From NCBI RefSeq assembly GCF_030052815.1, contig NC_079496.1, positions 3,906,001 through 3,970,000 of the forward strand: a DNA stretch of 64,000 nucleotides, given 5' to 3'. Positions 58,992 through 64,000 of this stretch are shown here, piece after piece. This DNA comes from Hevea brasiliensis. Its lineage: Eukaryota > Streptophyta > Magnoliopsida > Malpighiales > Euphorbiaceae. The position numbers and the translations under genes were made by a program. How positions within the stretch are numbered: the first letter of the stretch is position 1; every line of letters begins with the position of its first letter. The notes under the pieces are model-generated. The model worked only from the letters and a program-made list of their open reading frames with translations, did not search any database and was not told the origin of the DNA.

Positions 58992-61099
58992 AATTCCATT
59001 GAAACTCATTTGGAAGGGAATAGAATCAGTCTTTGAAAACTCAAAAATTCACTAATCCAAACTACCAACTTACCTCTAGCCACCAACATTCCAAATTCCC
59101 ACCAGCAAAAGCACAAAGAATGAAGCAAGCACTCTCAACTATTACAGAATAGCTAAGAATTAACCAATCAACCCAAGCAACAAATACCAACCAACTACAA
59201 GAGTCAATTGTGCCAAAACAAACCTAAATGAAATAGATAGCCAATGTGTCTCAAATAGATGGTGAGTAATGTATGGAAGATTATATTGCCAAACCCATAT
59301 GCAAGCATAAAAGATCTAACTCTACTAATGTAACAAGCATTTTTCAAAGAATCATTAGGTCTTTTTAAGGGTTGTAATGGGGTCTAATGGGGTAAAATTG
59401 TGGTTAACAAAGAAAGGGAATAAGGTAAACAAAATATGAGAATAATATTAATTATGAAACTCAAAGTGCATCCAAAAAAAATTTTTTTTTTTTTTTTTTT
59501 TTATATAATACTAATTTTTTTTTTTATCAAGAGGAAAGAAATTCACAATGAATCTTAAGTGCTAACACAATAAAGGGACTACTTTTATAATATATTTTTT
59601 ATTTTGTATGTGTCCCTATTTCATGTCACACCCAAAATTACCTTTGGGATATTTTGGTGACCTTTTCAACTTTTCACAATTACTCTAGCACTTTTCAAGA
59701 TGTTTCAATCCTCCGAAAATTATTATTTTTTTTTTTTATGCACTTAATTGCTAAAATATTATTCTCATAGATAGGTGGTAGTGTTTAGGTTTTATGGCTA
59801 GGTAAATGATTTGGGTTCCAAAGAAATTAGGGAATTAAGGTTCAAGGGGGTTTGCAAGGGTTAAAATGAAATTAAGGTAGGTTAAGGCTAAATGCGAGGT
59901 TTAAAATATGAAGAAATGCCTAAATCATATTCTTATCAAATGCAAGTTAAAAATTTCGCTTTGAAAGATCTAAGATGCTTGTTCTAGGAATGGTGAGACG
60001 ACAATGACCATTTTCTTTCTTAAAGGCTTATCCAGACACTCAAAACTCAAAATAACTAATCAGAATCTGCATACCTAGATGAATGTATTAATTTTCAGCT
60101 ATTAAGTAAGAGAAAGAATAATGCTTAAGACTTTGTACCCAGCTGGAACTTTCATTCCACTAACCATCTAAAGGCAAGTTGGATTGCTTGAATAAGCAAT
60201 TTATGGAATTCAAAGACTGGTTTAAAAATTCAAAAATTTGAAATGAATGAAATGCATGAGTGTAAATGTCAAGTCAATCTATATGCAACTAAGTATGCGT
60301 AACTAAGTATATGAGGCTATATGCAAGTGTATGTATGTGAATATGTACAAGTATGAAGTGATGAATGAGTATGTCACTATATGCAAATGAAAAGGAAAAA
60401 TAATTTTTGCAAAAAATTTACCCTCTCCCCCATACTCAGAATGAACATTGTCCTCAATGTTAAAAATGTGCAAGGAATGGGATAATTTGGCTATATGTGC
60501 ATAGAGAAATTATTACCCTGTTGCATAAGCGATAGCACAACTTGTGTTGAAAGTGACACAAGCTGAGATAAGAAGTGTTACCTCATTGAAGTGCAGCCAA
60601 TTTAATTAGATAAAATTTGGACAGCTGCTGCACTCATTGCAAAAGAAACAGTGCAATGGAATCCATTAAATCAATTAAACTCAAAAAGTTGAAATAGGAA
60701 GTTAAGCTCAAAAATGTAATCATCGAGTGTAAATCCGAAGTAGCACATAAAAGCAAGTGAGCAATGTACTAGAGATATAAAAGAAAAATGTATTTTATGA
60801 GGAACTAAAAAAAAACAACACAAGCAAAATATTAACTAAACAAGTTAAAAACACTAATGAATTAAGCAACTAATTTTTTTTTTTTTTTTTTTATGGGTAG
60901 TGGGCTTTTTTTTTTTTTTTATGCTCATTTGCTTGCAATGCATTGTATCCCATCTGCACAAGGAAATTAGAACAATGTTAAACTCTGAATAAGGAGTATA
61001 TAAAAAAAAAAAATCTTAAATCAAATGAAAGAAAGATTGGGAGTTATGCACAAAAATGCTAAGTTTAGGTCTTTAGCTTGACCATACTTACTCAAAATT
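58992..61099 (-). other. Athila-2 3' non-coding region
   Basis: No supported gene and no ORF1-type protein, unlike Athila-1. T-rich runs lie near 59481-59525 and 60871-60920. The stretch 59040-60200 is recognisably related to Athila-1 9830-11100. A second PPT plus hairpin lies at 60422-60461. Confidence 0.7.
60422..60461 (-). other. Internal PPT-like tract plus hairpin in Athila-2
   Basis: On minus, AACATTGAGGACAATGTT (60461-60444, 7-bp stem, AGGA loop) is followed 7 nt later by GAGTATGGGGGAGAG (60436-60422). This matches the Athila-1 internal module at 11358-11394 in stem core, loop and order. Confidence 0.75.
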
Positions 61100-64000
61100 T
61101 CATGGAGAATGAGAAAGATAGCAAGTTGCTATCTTCTCAATTGGCTCACCAACTGAATAGTGCCTCAACCTTTGCCCATTTACCTTGAAATTACCAGATT
61201 TTTCACCAAAAATTTCCACAGCACCATGAGGTAAAACTTTCACAATTTTGAATGGACCTGACCACCTTGATTTTAATTTTCTGAAAAAATTTTAACCTTG
61301 AATTGAATAAGAGAACCAAATCTCCTTCTTTAAAGTCCTTTTCTTGATATGCTTATCATGCCATTTTTGTTCTTTCTTTATAGATCCTAGCATTTTCATA
61401 AGCATCATGTCTCAATTATTCTATTTCATCTAGTTGCATAAGTCTTACGTGTCCAAAGACTTGTAAATCAAAATTGATTGCTCTAATGGCCCAATAAGCT
61501 TTGTGTTCTAATTCTACGGGCAAATGGCATGATTTCCCAAAAATTAACCTATAAGGTGTAGTTCCTATGGGGGTTTTAAATGCTGTTCTATATGCCCAAA
61601 GAGTGTCATCTAATTTAAGGGACCAATCTTTTCTGGACTTATTGTGCTTTTCCAAGATTTGCTTGATTTCTCTATTTGTGATTTCTACTTGGCCATTTGT
61701 TTGAGGGTGATATGGTGTGGCAATCCTATGCTTTACCCCATATTTTCTCATCAATTTTTCAAATTGGTGGTTGCAAAAATGGCTACCACCATCACTAATT
61801 ATGGCACGTGGGGCACCAAACACAGTCAAAACAAATTTTTGGAAATTTCACCACAACTTTTGCATCATTGGTAGGTGTAGCAATAGCTTCTACCCATTTA
61901 GATACATAGTCTACCCCTACCAAGATATATTTATTTCCATAAGAAGATGGAAATGGCCCCATGAAATCAATTCCCCACACATCAAATAATTCAACTTCTA
62001 ATATGGATTGTTGAGGCATCTCATCTCTTTTGGAAATGTTGCCTACCCTTTGACACCTATCACACTGCTACAAAGTTTCTCACATGTTTAAACATATTAG
62101 GCCAATAGAAACCTGATGTCAAGACTTTTTCAACAGCTTTTGAGACACTAAAATGACCACCATATTCAGAGAGGAATGACAATGGTAAATAACATCATGA
62201 ATTTCTTCCTCCGTATACATCTCCTAATTATTCCATCATTACATCTCCTAAACAAAAGAGGTTCTTCCCAAGAATAAAATTTAACATCATGCAAGAATCT
62301 CTTCTTTGTCGCTAAGATAAATCAGTGGTAAGACACCACAAGACAAGAAATTCACAATATCACCAAACCATGGAAGTGCGAATTCAACATATACAAGCTC
62401 ATTCATGAAAAATTCATCAATTGGCACAATTTCATCATCTTTATTTTCAGTTTTCATCCTAGAAAGGTGATCAGCCACCACATTCTCAACACCCTTTTTA
62501 TCTCTTATTTCCAAATCAAATTCTTGAAGTAATAAAATCCATCTAATCAACCTAGATTTAGCTTCTTTCTTGCTCATTAAATACCTTATTGCTGCGTGAT
62601 CAGTGAAAACAATTACCTTTGAGTTGACCAAATAAGAACGAAATTTATTGAGTGCAAATACTACCGCAAGGAACTCCTTTTCAGTTGTGGCGTAATTGAC
62701 TTGAGCTTCATCAAGGGTTCGGCTTGCATAGTAAATGGCATAAGGTTTTCTATCTTTTCGCTGGCCAAGGACAGCTCCAACAGCAAACTCGCTTGCATCA
62801 CACATGATTTCGAATGGCAAAGTCCAATCCGGGGGTTGCATGATAGGAGCTGTTGTTAAGGCCGTCTTCAACCTGCAAAAAGCAACCATACAATCTTGAT
62901 TAAAATCAAATTTAACATCATGATTCAAAAGATTTGTTAAGGGTTTAGCAAGTTTAGAAAAATCCTGAATAAATCGCCGGTAAAACCCGGCATGTCCAAG
63001 AAAACTCCGCACTCCTTTGACAGTGGTTGGAGGGGGCATTTTTTCAATAATTTCTATTTTAGCTCTATCCACTTCAATTCCCCTATTTGAGATTAAATGC
63101 CCTAAAACGATCCCCTCTTGGACCATAAAGTGGCATTTCTCCCAATTCAACACCAAATCATTATCGACACATCTACGCAAGATTTTAGACAAATTAGTCA
63201 AGCATGAATCAAAATTAGTGCCATATACTGAAAAGTCATCCATGAAGACCTCCATAATTTCTTCAATAAAATCAGAAAAAATGGCCATCATGCACCTTTG
63301 AAATGTGCCAGGCGCATTACACAATCCGAATGGCATCCTTCGATAGGCAAAGGTGCCATAGGGACAGGTAAAGGTAGTTTTCTCTTGATCATCAGGATGT
63401 ATTGGAATTTGAAAGAAACCAGAATATCCATCTAAGTAACAAAAGAATGAATGCTTGGCTAATCTCTCTAACATTTGATCCATAAAAGGAAGGGGAAAAT
63501 GGTCTTTTCTTGTGGCATTGTTCAACTTCTTATAGTCTATGCACATTCTCCAACCTGTAACAGTTCTAGTGGGTATTAATTCATTATTTTCATTTTTAAC
63601 AACTGTCACCCCACCTTTCTTTGGTACAACATGCACAGGACTAACCCACTCACTGTCAGAAATGGGGTAAATAATTCCAGCAGCTAGTAATTTTAGGATT
63701 TCCTTTTTCACAACATCCTTCATTGTAGGATTCAATCTTCTTTGGTGTTCAATGGAAGGTTTACTATTTGGCTCAAGGAAAATCCTATGCATACAAACTG
63801 TTGGACTAATTCCCTTTATATCATCAATTGCATAACCCAAAACTCTCCTATATTTTCTCAAAACTCTCAACAATTTGTCAATCTCAATATCAGTCAAACA
63901 TGCATTAATTATAACAGGATATGTTTCATTGGGTCCAAGAAAAGCATACCTGAGGTTGGAAGGAAGAGGTTTAAGATCTACCTTTGGGGCATCCTCTACC
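61100..64000 (-). pseudogene. Athila-2 pol: RT, RNase H (open) and integrase (broken), partial
   Basis: The frame is open from the window edge to a stop at 62287, over 560 codons. RT shows [25 protein letters not shown], the catalytic [10 protein letters not shown] and [17 protein letters not shown]. RNase H shows [35 protein letters not shown] and VADHLSRM. Integrase follows in broken frames: zinc part (CDRCQRVGN) near 62060, core Asp in WGIDFMGPF, Asp in IISDGGSHF and Glu in [11 protein letters not shown], then a C-terminal part ending about 61100. Breaks lie at 62280-62030 (several), about 61830 and 61416. No ATG is needed, since Pol is part of a polyprotein. Confidence 0.92.

Larger units (their letters stand above)
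57339..64000 (-). mobile_element. Athila-2: Ty3/gypsy Athila-type element, continues past right edge
   Basis: Left LTR (element 3' LTR) at 57339-58952, then a 3' non-coding region and pol on minus up to the window end. It is inserted in the MULE transposase; the 5 bp left of it is GTTGC, and its duplicate should lie beyond 64000. The LTR shares CGCAAGTGCACGGGTC and a GATATCGATCCCAC-type segment with Athila-1. Unlike Athila-1 it retains RT, RNase H and most of integrase. Confidence 0.9.

Overview
This is plant nuclear DNA, almost certainly from a eudicot. It holds a spliced gene with canonical GT-AG introns, plant-type LTR retrotransposons of five or more lineages, a Mutator-like transposase and a plant mobile domain (PMD) gene. 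Base composition is AT-rich. A woody rosid, perhaps Malpighiales, is only an impression from the repeat families. No bacterial, organellar, CRISPR, rRNA or tRNA gene was seen.

Only one ordinary host gene is visible. It lies on the minus strand at the left edge: the first eight exons of an ACAULIS5-type thermospermine synthase, running off the window. Its eight exons join to 792 bp (264 codons) with no stop, and its 3' part lies outside.

Positions 3105-40807 are one nested stack of retrotransposons whose junctions read to the base. The host is an old short-LTR Ty1/copia element (copia-1). A 31.8 kb Athila-type Ty3/gypsy block (8206-39967, minus strand) is inserted in its reverse transcriptase/RNase H region, flanked by the duplication ACAAC. 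The Athila block was itself hit twice. A 10 kb copia element (copia-2, 15798-25775, minus strand, duplication CCAAA) sits in its protease. A 10.2 kb Tekay/Del-like chromovirus (29347-39594, plus strand, duplication GTAAG) sits in its 5' LTR. A TRIM-like tandem pair also interrupts copia-1 gag. Nearly every protein frame carries stop codons or frameshifts, so the stack looks inactive.

The right part, 40808-64000, is a second mosaic. It holds microsatellites, a one-ended hAT transposase fragment, an array of short quasi-palindromes (43506-43775), a 5.9 kb Tat-like LTR with an antisense gene (44448-50328), and a probable solo LTR (50329-52006). A minus-strand group of four coding units follows: MULE transposase, two unrecognised open frames, and a PMD (MAIN-like) gene (52084-57338). 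This unit is cut at its 5' side by a second Athila element (57339 to the window end) that keeps a long open reverse transcriptase/RNase H frame.

The most interesting signals are three. First, a hairpin plus polypurine-tract module occurs twice in each Athila element, once at the 3' LTR border and once about 1.5 kb inside. Second, the MULE/PMD composite carries two unexplained frames, one of them free of stops amid decayed neighbours. Third, Athila-1 carries a 72-bp (24-codon) tandem array of TGCATAA/TTATGCA palindromes that also occurs in its LTRs.
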